8,125 bases of DNA from Bryobacterales bacterium. GTDB lineage: Bacteria > Acidobacteriota > Terriglobia > Bryobacterales > Bryobacteraceae. The translations under genes and the position numbers were made by a program. The notes beneath the pieces were generated by a model. It was not told where the DNA came from and ran no database searches. It was given only the letters and a program-made list of their open reading frames with translations. Each line of letters opens with the position of its first letter. Within the stretch, counting starts at the first letter, position 1. Below, piece after piece: positions 7,698 to 8,125 of this stretch. The stretch spans positions 8,919 through 17,043 of the forward strand of contig PLRZ01000108.1 in NCBI GenBank assembly GCA_003164075.1, given 5' to 3'.

Positions 7698-8125
7698 ATG
7701 CCATCTCTCGCGGCGGTTCAATCTCGACCTTGGTATGTAGCCGCACATTGAGCGCATCGAGGATCTTAACGGCGCGTTCGAGCGTGATGCCAAAATACTC
7801 GTTTCTCTCGTCACGGGAAACCTGGGACTCGTGCACGTTGAGCCGCTTTGCTAATTCGCGCTGGGACATTCCCTGCGCGATACGCAGGGAAATCAGCAGG
7901 TGCCCAAACCCGCGAAGATTTTCCAACTCCTCGAATTCACCGCGCTTCAAACGCTCATAGCTTTCCACTTCTTCTTTCAGTTGAAGGTGAAATGACTCCA
8001 TCGGATCGATCACGCGCTTGATTTCCTCATCACTGAGGCCGGCTTCCTTCAGCCGCGCGCGATGGTCGGTGAGTCGGTTCCGCTCGTCGGCGACACGAGC
8101 TGATGCCGCTTGATATTCAGTCTCG
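7690..8125 (-). CDS. XRE-family helix-turn-helix regulator (5' partial)
   Basis: The frame stays open to the window end, so the start lies beyond 8125; 144 residues are visible. The N-terminal part, beginning ETEYQAASARVADERNRL, is charged and helical (probably a coiled coil) up to about residue 70. A helix-turn-helix domain follows: ISLRIAQGMSQRELAKRLNV, then HESQVSRDERNEYFGITLER and AVKILDALNV. SQRELAKRLNV and ESQVSRDE are the two core helices. Internal starts at 8013 (GTG) and 8001 (ATG) would remove much of the helical region, which I believe is conserved in this type of regulator, so I treat them as internal. It is probably a DNA-binding repressor or antitoxin-like protein that controls its own operon; its promoter would be outside the window. 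It overlaps the downstream CxC/CxxC gene by eight bases. Confidence 0.8.
   Translation of the reverse strand, partial: ETEYQAASARVADERNRLTDHRARLKEAGLSDEEIKRVIDPMESFHLQLKEEVESYERLKRGEFEELENLRGFGHLLISLRIAQGMSQRELAKRLNVHESQVSRDERNEYFGITLERAVKILDALNVRLHTKVEIEPPREMAFA

Noticed and set aside
7698..7814. Upstream extension of the CxC/CxxC gene to 152 residues
   Set aside because: The region is the conserved helix-turn-helix coding sequence in another frame; the extension is Arg/Ser-rich and unlike a protein domain.

Overview
The window reads as a chromosomal segment of a Gram-negative bacterium with G+C-rich housekeeping genes. The outer-membrane lipid acyltransferase, the penicillin-acylase-type enzyme, the style of the GuaB sequence and the palindromic intergenic repeat suggest an acidobacterium of the Solibacter/Bryobacter kind. 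That placement is inference from recall, not from a search.

Layout. (1) Bases 1-837 hold the 3' end of a penicillin acylase (Ntn-hydrolase) family gene on the + strand, cut by the window start. (2) Bases 838-1334 are about 500 bases without a convincing gene. They carry an unusual cluster of CAGTAG/CTACTG motifs and end in a recognisable extended -10 promoter. (3) Bases 1335-4725 form a compact DNA-modification cassette of visibly lower G+C than its flanks. A C5-cytosine DNA methyltransferase (+) converges on a two-gene minus-strand operon, which encodes a ParB/Srx-fold protein and then a protein with a degenerate PD-(D/E)XK-like core. Next, transcribed divergently from that operon, is a very-short-patch-repair endonuclease, Vsr (+). 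(4) Bases 4753-5652 encode a lipid A (LpxL/HtrB-type) acyltransferase on the minus strand. It is head to head with guaB (IMP dehydrogenase, +, to 7139), with almost no space between the starts. (5) Bases 7140-7355 hold a 145-base near-perfect palindrome between convergent genes. (6) Bases 7356-8125 carry a minus-strand pair: an XRE-family helix-turn-helix regulator, cut by the window end, and a small translationally coupled CxC/CxxC protein of unknown function.

How the genes may work together. The methyltransferase would make 5-methylcytosine, and Vsr would repair the T:G mismatches left when 5-methylcytosine deaminates. That pairing is well known. The odd part is the operon between them. In the place where a restriction enzyme would sit there is a ParB-like protein coupled by an ATGA overlap to a putative degenerate nuclease. 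The cassette is tightly packed: the methyltransferase and the nuclease-like gene share a palindromic CTAG that supplies both stop codons, and the ParB-like and Vsr genes start back to back or overlap their control regions. I regard the four genes as one candidate restriction-modification-like defence unit inserted between the acylase and acyltransferase genes. Its target site and the role of the ParB-like protein are unknown. The flanking guaB and acyltransferase genes are ordinary core genes.
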